Source: an uncultured Erythrobacter sp.
GTDB taxonomy: Bacteria; Pseudomonadota; Alphaproteobacteria; Sphingomonadales; Sphingomonadaceae
Assembly (NCBI GenBank): GCA_947498065.1
Contig: CANMIS010000003.1
Span: 462,739-526,738 of the forward strand
Direction: 5' to 3'
Length of the DNA: 64,000 bases
A program made the position numbers and the translations under genes. The notes under the pieces are model-generated. The model made no database searches, was not told the DNA's origin, and saw only the letters and a program-made list of their open reading frames with translations. The stretch's first letter is position 1. Each line of letters starts with the position of its first letter. This document shows positions 28,322 through 38,351 of this stretch, one piece after another.

Positions 28322-29023
28322 ATGCTGACGGCAAAGCAGCACGAATTGATCCGCTTTATCCAAGAGCGGCTTGAAGAGACGGGAATTTCACCCTCTTTTG
28401 AAGAAATGAAGGAAGCGCTCGATCTTAAGAGCAAGTCGGGTGTGCACCGACTGATTTCGGCTTTGGAGGAACGCGGCTTCATCCGGCGTCTGCCCAATCG
28501 GGCCCGTGCGCTGGAGGTGATCAAGCAGCCTGAGGATGCAACCCCTGCTCCGCGCGCTGCGGCAGCGGTGGCCAACGATGTGGTCTCTCGGGCGACATCC
28601 ATGCCCAGTGCGAATGACACCAGCCCAGAGCCTGCAAATGATGTGATCGAGGTGCCATTGCATGGCCGGATTGCGGCGGGCGCTCCGATTGAAGCGCTCG
28701 AGGGCCAAAGCAGCCTTCCTGTGCCGGCGGCATTGCTTGGACCGGGCGAGCATTACGCCCTTGAGGTGTCTGGCGATTCGATGATTGAGGCTGGTATCTT
28801 CGACGGTGACTTTGCGCTGGTTAAGCGCACGGATGCGGCGCGCGATGGCGAAATCGTCGTGGCCTTGGTGCGCGGCGAGGAAGCGACCCTCAAATACCTC
28901 CACCGTGATAGCGGGACAGTGCGACTTGATCCGGCCAATGCGTCCTATGATGCGCAGGTCTATCAACCGGGCGAAGTCCAAGTTCAGGGCAAGCTCGCAG
29001 GCCTCCTGCGGCGCTACCACTGA
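28322..29023 (+). CDS. lexA: SOS transcriptional repressor LexA
   Basis: 233 residues. N-terminal winged helix-turn-helix ([19 protein letters not shown] to about residue 65), an Ala/Pro-rich linker, the cleavage site Ala119-Gly120 ([13 protein letters not shown]) and the S24 peptidase domain with the Ser153-Lys191 dyad (SGDSMIEAG and EATLKYL). RecA-stimulated self-cleavage would derepress SOS genes. ATG 28322 is preceded by AGGGAGA. An exact SOS box in its own upstream region supports autoregulation. The linker is longer than in E. coli LexA, as usual in alphaproteobacteria. Confidence 0.97.
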   Translation: MLTAKQHELIRFIQERLEETGISPSFEEMKEALDLKSKSGVHRLISALEERGFIRRLPNRARALEVIKQPEDATPAPRAAAAVANDVVSRATSMPSANDTSPEPANDVIEVPLHGRIAAGAPIEALEGQSSLPVPAALLGPGEHYALEVSGDSMIEAGIFDGDFALVKRTDAARDGEIVVALVRGEEATLKYLHRDSGTVRLDPANASYDAQVYQPGEVQVQGKLAGLLRRYH

Positions 29024-29056
29024 GCTTGATGTAAATAGGTCGCGCGGGGTGGCTGG

Positions 29057-31273
29057 CTAATCGTCGGCTTTCCCGCGCCACCACCCATGCTGGCCCTGAG
29101 TGCTGGCGACGCTGGTGATCCGCTCTGATGAAAGATCGAGCGCCAGCCCGCCATGCTCTTGCAGAAACCCGCGATCGGCTTTGAGCCATTGGGGTTTGCA
29201 AGACCAGGGCAGATAACGGTCGGCCACGACGATGTCGGCTCTCGCGCAAGCGGCGGCGAGCGCGCGTTCCTCGATCAGCTCTCGGTTTCGCGCCATCAGT
29301 ATGGTCCAGTCGCGGCCTCCGCGCTCAATCTGGAGCAGGCAGAACTCGGTTGAACACAGCGCGCCGGGCCACTCCGCCATCGGAATGGGATCAGCAGAAA
29401 CGCTGGCGAGTTCGAGCAGGTTATCCCGGGCATAGGACGAACTCGAATTGCGCAGCGACAGAAGTGTGCCGTCCATTGTCACGCCAACATGACGGCCATC
29501 GCGCCCGATCAGCACATCAGGAATGGGTGTCACCATCAGCATGATCGAAGCCGCAGCAACGGGCGCAAACCCCAGCAGTCGCGCGCGGCCATTCCACAGC
29601 GCAAGCCACAGTGCGCCAATAACGAACAGCGCGATGGTCAGCCTGCCCATCTGCGGCATGAGCTTGACCGAACCGGGCTGGCTCGACGTCCAATGCGCAA
29701 TCGCAAGCAATAGCTCAAGCGAGCGTTCCACCAGCCACCAGGCGGGCGCTCCCAAGCCGATCAGATCAAGGAACAACGCAAATGCGATGAGCGGCATGGA
29801 GATGAAGGTGACCAGCGGGATCGCGATGACATTGGCAAATGCGCCGTAAACGCCTGCCCTGTGGAAATGGAATAGAACGATAGGCATGAGCGCGATCTCA
29901 ATCACAAGACCGGTAATGAACAGCATGATCACCCGCCTGCCGACATGCCGCAGCCATGTCTCCTCCCGCGCGGCGAGGAATGCGCGCACGGGCGCAGAGC
30001 TCGACAAGGCCACAATCGCAATTACGGCAGAAAAGCTCATCTGAAAGCTCGGCCCAACCACCGATTCCGGCCAAAGCAGCATGACGAATATCGCTGCCAT
30101 CGCCACCATTCGGAGCGACAACGCATCGCGCCCCATTGCAAGCGCAATCAGCACCAGCATCGCCGCGACGCAGCTGCGCACGGTGGGAACCTCCGCCCCC
30201 GTCAGCAGCGTGTAGCCAACCCCTGCCAGTGCACCCGCCCCGGCTGCAAGTATCGGCAAGCGCACACGCAAAGCCACCGCCGGAAAGAGAGCCAGCAACT
30301 TCAAGGTCACCAAATAGGCCGCCGCGATCACCGCGCTGACATGCAGGCCGCTGATCGAAAGCAGGTGTGTCAGACCCGCATCGCGCATCGCGATTTCGTC
30401 TGCTTCTGCAATCCCGCCCCTATCGCCGCTCGCGAAAGCCGCCGCGATTGTCCCTGCTGAACCGTCCACCCGCTCGCGAACGTGGGCCGAGAGCACGCGC
30501 TGAACCTTTGCGATAGCGCCAGTGTCACGCCCACCCTCCATCAGCTCGATCTCGCCAACCAGGCTTCCAGTGGCGGCTAAGCCCTGAAACCAGGCGGCGC
30601 GGGCAAAGTCGTATGAGCCCGGGAGCATCGGCGAGGCTGGCGGCATCAGGCGCGCGCGCAGGCGCACCACCGATCCCTCGCTCAAGCCGTCGACCACCTT
30701 ATCCTGCGGTACATTGACGCGGATCTTGCGGCTCTCGCCATTCTCCGCGTCCCGCATGGCCAGAACCAATCGGATCCGCTCGCGCGCGGGTTGATCTTCG
30801 CGCTCCAGAACAAAGCCTTGCACTCGCTCAACAATTGGGCGCTCAATCGGCTCTGCGCCGACCAGTTCTGAACGCATCCAGATGGTCGCGATCCCGGCGG
30901 CAAACACCAGCCCGACGGTGATCATTGTCTGTCTCAGCAACACGCGGTCCTCGACCCCGCGCCAGATCGCGGCACCTGCTACGGCTAACAGCAGGCCTAC
31001 CGCGATCCCCGCCGCCCATTGCAGCGGCGAGCTGAGCGCAAACCATGATAGAATGCCGCCTGCGAATAGCACCGCGATCCACGGGGCACGGTCGAAACCG
31101 GACCGAGCCAAAAAACCTTCGATTTTGGAGGCTATGCCGGGGCCAATACTGGACCCGATACTGGACAAAGCTGGGGCCTTGCGCCAATGGCGCTGCACTG
31201 CAACATCACTGGCATTGGAGCTTTCAGCAGCCCCGCCGCCAATCGGCACATTTGGCGCCCCCTCTTGGCCCAT
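29057..31273 (-). CDS. ComEC/Rec2-family DNA-uptake channel-like protein
   Basis: About 738 residues. An N-terminal pair of membrane helices and a soluble DUF4131 domain (about 60-230) are followed by the polytopic Competence domain with the signature [11 protein letters not shown] and about eight helices, then a C-terminal extracytoplasmic domain. That last region sits where the metallo-beta-lactamase domain of ComEC is normally found, but I find no HxDxDH metal motif, so nuclease-like activity is doubtful. ATG 31273 lies only 28 bases from the divergent gltX start; the frame is open to 31396, which would overlap gltX, so a start at or downstream of 31273 is preferred. Transformation machinery genes are otherwise absent here. 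Confidence 0.85.
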   Translation of the reverse strand: MGQEGAPNVPIGGGAAESSNASDVAVQRHWRKAPALSSIGSSIGPGIASKIEGFLARSGFDRAPWIAVLFAGGILSWFALSSPLQWAAGIAVGLLLAVAGAAIWRGVEDRVLLRQTMITVGLVFAAGIATIWMRSELVGAEPIERPIVERVQGFVLEREDQPARERIRLVLAMRDAENGESRKIRVNVPQDKVVDGLSEGSVVRLRARLMPPASPMLPGSYDFARAAWFQGLAATGSLVGEIELMEGGRDTGAIAKVQRVLSAHVRERVDGSAGTIAAAFASGDRGGIAEADEIAMRDAGLTHLLSISGLHVSAVIAAAYLVTLKLLALFPAVALRVRLPILAAGAGALAGVGYTLLTGAEVPTVRSCVAAMLVLIALAMGRDALSLRMVAMAAIFVMLLWPESVVGPSFQMSFSAVIAIVALSSSAPVRAFLAAREETWLRHVGRRVIMLFITGLVIEIALMPIVLFHFHRAGVYGAFANVIAIPLVTFISMPLIAFALFLDLIGLGAPAWWLVERSLELLLAIAHWTSSQPGSVKLMPQMGRLTIALFVIGALWLALWNGRARLLGFAPVAAASIMLMVTPIPDVLIGRDGRHVGVTMDGTLLSLRNSSSSYARDNLLELASVSADPIPMAEWPGALCSTEFCLLQIERGGRDWTILMARNRELIEERALAAACARADIVVADRYLPWSCKPQWLKADRGFLQEHGGLALDLSSERITSVASTQGQHGWWRGKADD

Positions 31274-31301
31274 GTGCAACTTGAAAAGGAATTCACAGGC
31301 T

Positions 31302-32717
31302 ATGGCAAGCGAAAGCGCAAAAGCGATTGTCACCCGCTTTGCCCCCTCGCCCACGGGCTTTTTGCATATTGGCGGCGCGCGCACGGCCTTGTTCAACTGG
31401 CTCTATGCCCGTCATCACGGCGGCAAGGCCCTGCTGCGCATTGAAGATACCGACCGAAAGCGTTCCACTCAGGAGGCGATTGATGCGATCATCGACGGGC
31501 TTGATTGGCTCGGGCTCGACTATGACGATGCGCCGGTTTTCCAATCTGAGCGCGCGGATCGCCATGCAGAGGTGGCGCATAAGATGCTGGATGCGGGGTA
31601 CGCTTATAAGTGCTTTGCTACGCCAGAAGAGCTTGAGGCCATGCGCGCGGAGCAGCGCGAGAAAAAGCTGCCCATGCGCTATGACGGGCGCTGGCGTGAT
31701 CGCGATCCATCTGAAGCGCCAGAGGGCGCGCCTTATGTTGTCCGGCTGAAGACCCCGCAATCGGGCGAGGCGACCATTGCGGATGAGGTGCAAGGCTCCG
31801 TTTCGGTCAAGAACGAAGAGCTCGACGATTACATCATCCTGCGCGCTGATGGCACGCCGACCTATATGCTCGCCGTTGTCGTTGACGATCACGACATGGG
31901 CGTGACCCATGTGATCCGCGGTGATGACCACCTCAACAACGCGTTTCGTCAACTGCCGATCTATCACGCGATGGACAAAGTTGAAGGCGATTGGCCAGAG
32001 CCAACATATGCCCACATTCCCCTGATCCATGGGGCGGACGGGGCGAAGCTGTCCAAACGCCACGGCGCGCTTGGTGTAGAGGCCTACCGCGATGAGATGG
32101 GCATACTGTCAGACGCTTTGTTCAATTACCTGCTGCGCCTTGGCTGGGCGCATGGCGACCGCGAAGAGATAACCCGCGCAGAAGCGATTGAGCTGTTTGA
32201 CCTTAGCGGTGTCGGCAAAGGCCCGTCCCGGTTTGATCTGAAGAAGCTGGAAAGCCTAAACGGGCACTACATTCGCGAGGCGGATGACGCGATGCTGGCA
32301 AAACTCGCCATGGGCCGGATCGAAGGCGGCGCGAATCTAGAGCTTTTGACCAAAGCCATGCCAGTGCTGAAAGTGCGCGCGAAGAACATTGATGAACTGG
32401 CTGAAGGCGCTGGCTTTTTGTTCGCGCAGCGCCCTCTTGAGATGACCGAAAAGGCGGCAAAATCGCTCGACGAGGATGGCCGCGCCCGGCTTTCGCTGGT
32501 TGTGCAAACATTATCGCAGGAAAATCACTGGACAAGTGAGGCCCTCGAAGCCACTACGAAGGCACTCGCTGAAGCCCACGAGCTGGGCTTTGGCAAGCTC
32601 GCGCAGCCTATGCGTGCAGCTCTCACCGGAACGATGAATTCGCCCGGTATTTTCGATGTTCTGGTCCTATTGGGACGGGAAGAAGCTTTGGCGCGCTTGG
32701 ACGCGCAAGCCGGCTGA
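31302..32717 (+). CDS. gltX: Glutamyl-tRNA synthetase
   Basis: 471 residues, class-I synthetase. HIGH-type motif in [22 protein letters not shown] and KMSKS-type motif in [12 protein letters not shown], with the helical anticodon-binding domain after about residue 310. ATG 31302 follows AAAAGGA by eleven bases. Alphaproteobacteria often carry two GltX enzymes, one charging tRNA-Gln for transamidation; which this is cannot be told by eye. Followed by gltA after 59 bases. Confidence 0.96.
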   Translation: MASESAKAIVTRFAPSPTGFLHIGGARTALFNWLYARHHGGKALLRIEDTDRKRSTQEAIDAIIDGLDWLGLDYDDAPVFQSERADRHAEVAHKMLDAGYAYKCFATPEELEAMRAEQREKKLPMRYDGRWRDRDPSEAPEGAPYVVRLKTPQSGEATIADEVQGSVSVKNEELDDYIILRADGTPTYMLAVVVDDHDMGVTHVIRGDDHLNNAFRQLPIYHAMDKVEGDWPEPTYAHIPLIHGADGAKLSKRHGALGVEAYRDEMGILSDALFNYLLRLGWAHGDREEITRAEAIELFDLSGVGKGPSRFDLKKLESLNGHYIREADDAMLAKLAMGRIEGGANLELLTKAMPVLKVRAKNIDELAEGAGFLFAQRPLEMTEKAAKSLDEDGRARLSLVVQTLSQENHWTSEALEATTKALAEAHELGFGKLAQPMRAALTGTMNSPGIFDVLVLLGREEALARLDAQAG

Positions 32718-32776
32718 GGCTGAGCGCGATTGAAACCGCGCTTGGACACAGCAGGTAGAATTTGAGGAGACAGGTT

Positions 32777-34063
32777 TTGGCAGACAAACAGGCAAAGCTC
32801 GAGCTGGGGGGCGAAACCTACGATTTCCCCGTGCTCGAAGGCAGCACCGGACCCGATGTTATCGACATCCGCAAGCTGTACGGCCAAACGGGCGCGTTCA
32901 CGTTTGATCCTGGCTATAAGTCAACTGCGAGCTGTGAAAGCGCGCTGACCTATATCGACGGGAATGAAGGCGTGCTGCTGCACCGCGGCTATCCGATTGG
33001 CCAGCTGGCCGAACATTCCAGCTTTATGGAAGTCTCCTATCTCTTGCTCAACGGCGAGCTGCCCAATGCTGCCGAGATGGAAGACTTCAATTACACGATC
33101 ACGCGGCACACGATGCTGCACGATCAGCTGCGCCAGTTTATCCAAGGTTTCCGCCGTGATGCGCACCCTATGGCGATTATGTGCGGCGTGGTTGGCGCTT
33201 TGTCTGCGTTCTATCACGACAGCACCGACATCTCTGATCCAGAGCACCGCAAGATCAGCTCACACCGTCTGATCGCGAAAATGCCGACAATTGCAGCGAT
33301 GGCGTACAAATATGCCGTCGGTCAGCCTTTCATGCAGCCCAAGAATGACCTCAGCTACACCGGCAATTTCCTGCGCATGACCTTCGGCGTTCCGGCCGAG
33401 GAATATGAGGTGCACCCTGCCATCGAAAAAGCGATGGACCGCATCTTCATTCTGCATGCCGATCACGAGCAAAACGCCTCGACCTCAACCGTGCGTCTGG
33501 CCGGTTCTTCAGGCGCAAACCCATTCGCCTGTATTGCAGCGGGCATTGCCTGCCTGTGGGGCCCGGCACATGGCGGCGCCAACGAAGCAGCGCTCAACAT
33601 GCTGCAGGAAATCGGCTCGCCTGACCGCATCCCGCATTACATTGAGCGCGCGAAGGATAAGAACGATCCGTTCCGCCTGATGGGCTTTGGCCACCGGGTT
33701 TATAAGAACTACGATCCACGTGCGACCGTGATGCAGCAAACTTTGCGTGAAGTGTTTGAAGCGCTGAACGTCACAGACCCTGTGTTTGAGACCGCTCTGC
33801 AGCTTGAAGAGCTCGCGCTAAACGACGATTATTTCAAAGAAAAGAAGCTGTTCCCTAACGTGGACTTCTATTCCGGGATCATCCTGTCATCGATCGGTTT
33901 CCCGACCACCATGTTCACCGCTCTGTTCGCGCTTGCGCGTACCGTGGGCTGGGTCGCACAGTGGAACGAAATGATCTCCGATCCAGGCCAGGTCATCGGC
34001 CGTCCGCGTCAGCTTTACACTGGCCCGACGACCCGCGACTACGTGCCGCTGGACAAACGCTAA
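32777..34063 (+). CDS. gltA: Type II citrate synthase
   Basis: 428 residues. Condenses oxaloacetate and acetyl-CoA. The N-terminal beta domain typical of Gram-negative hexameric enzymes is present ([17 protein letters not shown]). Catalytic residues lie in [14 protein letters not shown] (His), [10 protein letters not shown] (His) and the late Asp in [25 protein letters not shown] is the signature. The start is a TTG at 32777 with GAGGAG eight bases upstream; no ATG fits. Together with pdhAB and nuo it represents the central respiratory route. Confidence 0.97.
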   Translation: MADKQAKLELGGETYDFPVLEGSTGPDVIDIRKLYGQTGAFTFDPGYKSTASCESALTYIDGNEGVLLHRGYPIGQLAEHSSFMEVSYLLLNGELPNAAEMEDFNYTITRHTMLHDQLRQFIQGFRRDAHPMAIMCGVVGALSAFYHDSTDISDPEHRKISSHRLIAKMPTIAAMAYKYAVGQPFMQPKNDLSYTGNFLRMTFGVPAEEYEVHPAIEKAMDRIFILHADHEQNASTSTVRLAGSSGANPFACIAAGIACLWGPAHGGANEAALNMLQEIGSPDRIPHYIERAKDKNDPFRLMGFGHRVYKNYDPRATVMQQTLREVFEALNVTDPVFETALQLEELALNDDYFKEKKLFPNVDFYSGIILSSIGFPTTMFTALFALARTVGWVAQWNEMISDPGQVIGRPRQLYTGPTTRDYVPLDKR

Positions 34064-34087
34064 GCGAGATAAGGGAGCGCGGCACCA

Positions 34088-34297
34088 ATGGGACGCACTA
34101 TCGCAAGACTGGTGCTCCAAGTGTTTGGTGCCGCGCTCGTTTTCTCTGGCGGAATGTGGGGTTTGCAGGGCGCAGGCGTGCTCAACTGGCCCGAGAACAG
34201 CTTCATGCTCGCAAAGCGCGAATGGGCGCTTTACGGTCTCATCACATTGCTGATTGGTGCGCTGCTGCTGTGGGTGGCTGAGCGTATTCGCAGGTAA
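34088..34297 (+). CDS. Small two-helix membrane protein
   Basis: 69 residues with two predicted membrane helices (about 7-28 and 47-64), an intervening Pro/Asn-rich loop and an Arg-rich C-terminus (ERIRR). ATG 34088 is preceded by AAGGGAG, and the gene follows gltA by 24 bases, so it may be co-transcribed. I do not recognise a family; function unknown. Next on the other strand is the kinase-like gene 31 bases on. Confidence 0.6.
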   Translation: MGRTIARLVLQVFGAALVFSGGMWGLQGAGVLNWPENSFMLAKREWALYGLITLLIGALLLWVAERIRR

Positions 34298-34327
34298 CGG
34301 CACCGCCGCGACCCTAGTGGTCGCTGC

Positions 34328-35722
34328 CTACTTCGTTTTGGGTAGGCTCAGCGTGAAGCGCGCGCCCTCGCCTGCTTCGCTCTCCAGCGTCAAATCGCCG
34401 TCCATCGCCAGCGCCAGGCGCCGCGAGATGTAGAGCCCGAGCCCGGAACCACCATCATTTTCCCGGCCAAGCCGTTCAAACTTATCGAAAATTCGTGCGG
34501 TTTGCGCCGCTGCAACGCCCGGGCCTTGATCGGCCACGGTGACACCGGCGTGCTCCGCTTCACCCACGCCATCCTCGACGCTGACAGTGATTGTGCTGCT
34601 GTCGGGTGAGTAGATGATCGCATTACCGATCAAATTGATCAGCACCTGAAGCACGCGGCGAAACTCGCCAATCGCGATCACTTTGGAGCCTTCGTCCGGC
34701 AAATCGAGGGTGATGTTACGCGCCTGCGCTCGCACACCCAATATGCCCGCCGCACGCCGCGCCGCATCGATCAGGTCGACCTTCTCACGCGCGGCCTTGA
34801 ACTCATCGCTTTCAACCACATGCAGGTCGGCAAGATCCTCCAGCATCGCGTTGAGGTGTTTGCCCGCCGAGGCGACATTACCGGCGTATTCGGCATATTC
34901 ATCGCGCAAGGGGCCAGCGAGCTTGGACCTGATGGTCTCCGCATTGGCAATGACGCGGGCAATTGGCTGCCGCAAGGCAGGTGTCAGCGCGCTGCCGATC
35001 AGCTCCATATGAGCATCTTCGCGCGTTTTTCCGTTTCCTGTGCCGACAATTTCAGTGACCAGCGGCTCGTCAGAGGTCAGCAGCAGTTCAAAGCCGCGCG
35101 GAGCCTCGGCTGCTGGGCCAAGCGGGATCAGGCGCGCACGCCAATGGCGCTGAGACCCGGGAACGGTGCAGGCTGCGCCGTCCAGCAGGCGCCAGTGCAG
35201 CGGTTGATGATGAGCGACGCCTTCCAGGGCGATGTAATCCGTCCAGTTCTTGCCAGGATCGCGGCTGACCGCATCCTCAAGCTCGATAGCATCACTGGCG
35301 GCCGCGCTCAGCAATTGAACATTCTGTTTGCGATCAAGCCGCGCGGTGATCTCCGCGGTGGCGCGGTCAATCGCATCAAGCCGTTTGGCGAGCTTTGCCT
35401 CGCTGTCAGGCCGAGCCTCGCGCCGGTGCCAATTTTCAATCAGGATCTCGCACCCGCCGCCAGCATCGCCGGCGAGTGGGTGGATGCGGACAAAGCCGGA
35501 CACCATGTCTTCCCCGTCAAAAGCGGCGAATTCGCGGGCTAGACGCAGGCCGAAGGTTCGGCCTTGGCGGACAAGTTCCAACAGCTCAGGAACGGCCAGA
35601 ACGCCCGGCAGAGCGCCGCCGCAGCGGGCGTGCAGGTCCGCCAGCGGCTCATCAGCCGACAGCAACCGATCTTGATCATCGGTCAGGCCCCGCGCGGCCA
35701 GCAAGGTGTCGCTGCTGCTCAT
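34328..35722 (-). CDS. Histidine-kinase-like protein without the phosphoacceptor histidine
   Basis: 464-residue soluble protein. The C-terminal HATPase domain is intact: N-box LINLIGNAIIYSP (Asn367), G1 DQGPGV (398-403) and G2 GGSGLGLYI (424-432). Before it lies a HisKA-like helical hairpin (about 238-305), but where kinases have SHELRTPL this protein has TPALRQPI, with Pro248 in place of the phosphoaccepting His. The N-terminal 230 residues look like one or two PAS-like sensor modules (not assigned). It may bind ATP and act as an allosteric partner, as DivL does with Tyr instead of His; autophosphorylation at the usual site is impossible. Last gene of a minus-strand group whose first member is an Hpt-like protein that also lacks its His. 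Confidence 0.75.
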   Translation of the reverse strand: MSSSDTLLAARGLTDDQDRLLSADEPLADLHARCGGALPGVLAVPELLELVRQGRTFGLRLAREFAAFDGEDMVSGFVRIHPLAGDAGGGCEILIENWHRREARPDSEAKLAKRLDAIDRATAEITARLDRKQNVQLLSAAASDAIELEDAVSRDPGKNWTDYIALEGVAHHQPLHWRLLDGAACTVPGSQRHWRARLIPLGPAAEAPRGFELLLTSDEPLVTEIVGTGNGKTREDAHMELIGSALTPALRQPIARVIANAETIRSKLAGPLRDEYAEYAGNVASAGKHLNAMLEDLADLHVVESDEFKAAREKVDLIDAARRAAGILGVRAQARNITLDLPDEGSKVIAIGEFRRVLQVLINLIGNAIIYSPDSSTITVSVEDGVGEAEHAGVTVADQGPGVAAAQTARIFDKFERLGRENDGGSGLGLYISRRLALAMDGDLTLESEAGEGARFTLSLPKTK

Positions 35723-35729
35723 CGTCCGG

Positions 35730-36728
35730 TTAAGTCGTTCCGCTCATCACCGCGCTCGTATCGGCGCGCATTGCCCCGTGTCCTAGCAGGCTTTGCGCGC
35801 GATCGGGGAGCAAATCGTCAAATCCGCCGGGCAATTGTTGGTCAGGGTGAAGCAGAGCAAACTGACGTTCTATCTCACGTTCAATCATCCCCGCCGCGCG
35901 AAGGCCCAGTGCGAGCCGAGCGGATTGGCGTTCATGACAGGAGAGGACGGCCAATTCGCGAGCCTGCCGTGTCAGCGCGCCCAAGGCGGTGGCAAACAGT
36001 GCAAATCCCGCATGTTCGAGCTCCAGCGATGCCCTCGCCCCGCCTCGCATGGCCGAAACGAGGCGTGAGAGCAGGCCGACACGGGTTGCCCCCTCATCAT
36101 AGGCCGCCTTCAATTGATCCGTCCCAGCGCGCGTTGCGGCGATTTCGGCCTCATTCGCCGTATTCTCAGGTGCTTGAGCCCACTTGTGGAGCAGGCTCTG
36201 AAACAGCTCTGCAGGCAGCTCTGCGAGCGGCAAATGCATCCGCTTTTGATATTGGACAAAGCGAGATTGCGCAGCCATGGCCGCCATGGCCAACTCGGCA
36301 ACATCGCTGCTCTCAGATGAGATCAGTTCTTGCATCAGGGGTGTAAGAACCTGATCGAGCGCAGTTTTACGTTCCAATCGTTCGGCCAAATGGCCTTCCA
36401 TCGCCGCTGCATAGCAATGGCTCAAAATCGCGCTGTCGCTGGCGAGTGCGGCGGACAGGCGGTCGACCTCGTCTGCGCCGAAATCGGGTGATTTGGAGCT
36501 GAGCAATTGGCTCGCCATGTGGCTGAGCATACCACGCAATTTCGCGACAATCGCTTCGCTTACCAATGAGCCGCCGGAACCGGAAAGCATATGCGCAAGA
36601 ACGGGCGCGACCCCGCTCAACGCGGTGTCACCACGCGCCAATTCATCCCTCAGGATGGTTTCGATCGCGGAGTGCGCGGATCTTTCCATCGTGGCTTTGC
36701 CCCCCGTTGCACGCCTCTCAGCATGCAT
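35730..36728 (-). CDS. Helical protein of unknown function
   Basis: 332 residues, almost all predicted helix, Ala/Leu/Glu-rich, with no signal peptide or membrane span and no family I can name with confidence. It recalls the alphaproteobacterial DUF2336 proteins (HEAT-like helical repeats) in length and composition, but key motifs were not identified. Starts at ATG 36728, two bases from the preceding gene's stop; a second ATG at 36689 would also serve. Seven bases separate it from the kinase-like gene, so the two are almost certainly co-transcribed and may act together. Confidence 0.6.
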   Translation of the reverse strand: MHAERRATGGKATMERSAHSAIETILRDELARGDTALSGVAPVLAHMLSGSGGSLVSEAIVAKLRGMLSHMASQLLSSKSPDFGADEVDRLSAALASDSAILSHCYAAAMEGHLAERLERKTALDQVLTPLMQELISSESSDVAELAMAAMAAQSRFVQYQKRMHLPLAELPAELFQSLLHKWAQAPENTANEAEIAATRAGTDQLKAAYDEGATRVGLLSRLVSAMRGGARASLELEHAGFALFATALGALTRQARELAVLSCHERQSARLALGLRAAGMIEREIERQFALLHPDQQLPGGFDDLLPDRAQSLLGHGAMRADTSAVMSGTT

Positions 36729-36730
36729 TG

Positions 36731-37933
36731 TTACTCGCGCGTCGTTTCAGCTTTCTGAAGACGCAGCAAAGCATGCGCTAGAGCGCCTAGCGCCAGAACG
36801 GCAATCCCCGCTGTCAGCTGTCCGAAAATGGCACATGTCCCCAGCGCCGCCAGCTGAAGTGTTCGCTCGCCCCAAAAGGCGCGCCAACGGGCGTTTTTAG
36901 TGTCGGATGCGAGGTGCAGAAGGCCGACCATGAGCACCGGCAAGGCGAGCGTCGGATTGGCGCTTTCCATCCCGTGAACCATGCCAAGGGTCAGCGCAAA
37001 CGCGATAAGAATATCGCGCAAGCCATTCGTAAATCGAGATTGTTTGGCGTCCTCTGCATATCCATAGAGCGCCGATTTTAGCCGGGTGCCCGCATCAGAG
37101 AATGCCAGCGCCAAGGCCCCAAATGCCCCGGCGAACAACCCACTGGCCGAATAATCGAGCCAAGAAGCCCCGACCATGGTGACCATGCTCGTAAGCCCGA
37201 TCGTGGCGGAAATGGCCGGGCCGCGCTCCAATCCTGCCGGTGCAGTTTTTGCTGCTAGCAAAGCCGCCGCCGCCTGCGATGGCCCTGTCCAAGGCGTGTT
37301 TTGGGCGCTGCGCTCTATGAGCGCAATCTGTCGCTTCTCTAGCGCCCCGGCATCCGTCGCCAGCAGCAGTCCGCCGCCACTCAGGCTCTCCGCATCCACG
37401 GAAACGCTTTTCTCACCCGTTTGCAGCGCCAATCGCAGCAGCAGTGACATTGTCTCGCCATCGCCGGGCAGATCGACCAGTTTTTCCGCCAATCGCCCGC
37501 GCAGAATGGCGAGCCCCGCCCAGGCGCGCTCTGCGTCGATGCGCTCAAAGTCACCGGGATGCTCTTGGGCTATGCCGCTGGTGGCGGGAATGGTCGCGAC
37601 CACTCGGCCTTGCTGGTTAAGCGATGCGGCCAGTTCAGGCTCCATTACCAAGCCGTCTAGCATCATTACCAGGTCCTGATCCGCGGTAATCAGACCAACG
37701 AGCTGCAACGGGCCCCTAATCGCGTGGAATTGTACACCAGCGGTCTCCGCCTCGTGCTGGATGTCGAGTATTTCAGGTCCGGCTGCTTCGCACAGGCAGA
37801 TCACCCGCTCGCAACCAAGCGAGCGGGCAAGGTCGAATTGCCATGCCAGCACACTGCGTCCGGCAAGCGGCAAGAACGCGCGAAATTCGCCCGTCTCTGT
37901 GCGTTTCAGCGCGGCTAATAAAGCGGTGCGCAC
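36731..37933 (-). CDS. Degenerate nucleotidyltransferase / CDP-alcohol phosphotransferase-like membrane protein
   Basis: About 400 residues. The N-terminal 200 resemble a GT-A nucleotidyltransferase fold (LPLAGRSVLAWQFDLARSLG matches the PL-x-GRP-x-L block), but the preceding Gly-rich nucleotide loop reads ALKRTETGEFRAF and lacks GxGxR. The C-terminal half has about five membrane helices and follows the pattern of CDP-alcohol phosphotransferases, yet the DG-xx-AR-x8-G-x3-D-x3-D motif is reduced to FSDAGTRLKSALYG. The layout recalls bifunctional IPCT/DIPPS enzymes of di-inositol-phosphate synthesis with both active sites eroded. GTG 37933 is chosen because GGAGG lies nine bases upstream; a TTG at 37939 is too close. 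Two bases from the next gene. Confidence 0.55.
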   Translation of the reverse strand: MRTALLAALKRTETGEFRAFLPLAGRSVLAWQFDLARSLGCERVICLCEAAGPEILDIQHEAETAGVQFHAIRGPLQLVGLITADQDLVMMLDGLVMEPELAASLNQQGRVVATIPATSGIAQEHPGDFERIDAERAWAGLAILRGRLAEKLVDLPGDGETMSLLLRLALQTGEKSVSVDAESLSGGGLLLATDAGALEKRQIALIERSAQNTPWTGPSQAAAALLAAKTAPAGLERGPAISATIGLTSMVTMVGASWLDYSASGLFAGAFGALALAFSDAGTRLKSALYGYAEDAKQSRFTNGLRDILIAFALTLGMVHGMESANPTLALPVLMVGLLHLASDTKNARWRAFWGERTLQLAALGTCAIFGQLTAGIAVLALGALAHALLRLQKAETTRE

Positions 37934-38018
37934 GGCCAATTCCCTCCGAATGCATCGGGGGTAAGGCCAATAGACGCGCTATGCCAAGCGGCAGCGCGGC
38001 GCTTTTACCGATAATCTT

Positions 38019-38327
38019 TTATTGTTTGGGTCCGGAAACCTGCGCCAACACGTCCTCAATCGCGCGGATTGCGGCGGGTTCGCCGGGCGCGCTGGCCAAT
38101 GCGTCTTCTGCTGCGTTCAACAGTTCTTCGGCATGAAAGCTGGCAGCGAGGCCTTTGAGGCGCATGGCTGCGACGTGCCAATTGCCATCGCAGCGAGAGC
38201 GTTTGAGCAGGTCCAGCTGCTTATGGGCGCTTTCAATCAGAGCTGCGCGCAGCTCTTGCCGCAAAGCCGGATCATCTCCGGCTGCGGCCGCTAGTGTTGC
38301 ATCAAGAGCACCATTTTCATACGCCAT
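38019..38327 (-). CDS. Hpt-like four-helix protein lacking the phosphorylatable histidine
   Basis: 102 residues, all helical. The segment AAMRLKGLAASFHAEELLNAAEDAL follows the Hpt pattern AHxLKGxxxxxGAxxL, with Lys58 and Gly59 in place, but position 55 is Met where Hpt domains carry the phosphoaccepting His. A His at residue 51 is four positions off and not in register. If the family assignment is right this is a pseudo-Hpt that could bind receiver domains without transferring phosphate. ATG 38327. First gene of the minus-strand cluster and divergent from the TipN-like gene over 70 bases. Confidence 0.6.
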   Translation of the reverse strand: MAYENGALDATLAAAAGDDPALRQELRAALIESAHKQLDLLKRSRCDGNWHVAAMRLKGLAASFHAEELLNAAEDALASAPGEPAAIRAIEDVLAQVSGPKQ

Positions 38328-38351
38328 ATGCCTCGCTTTATCGTGTGAGAG

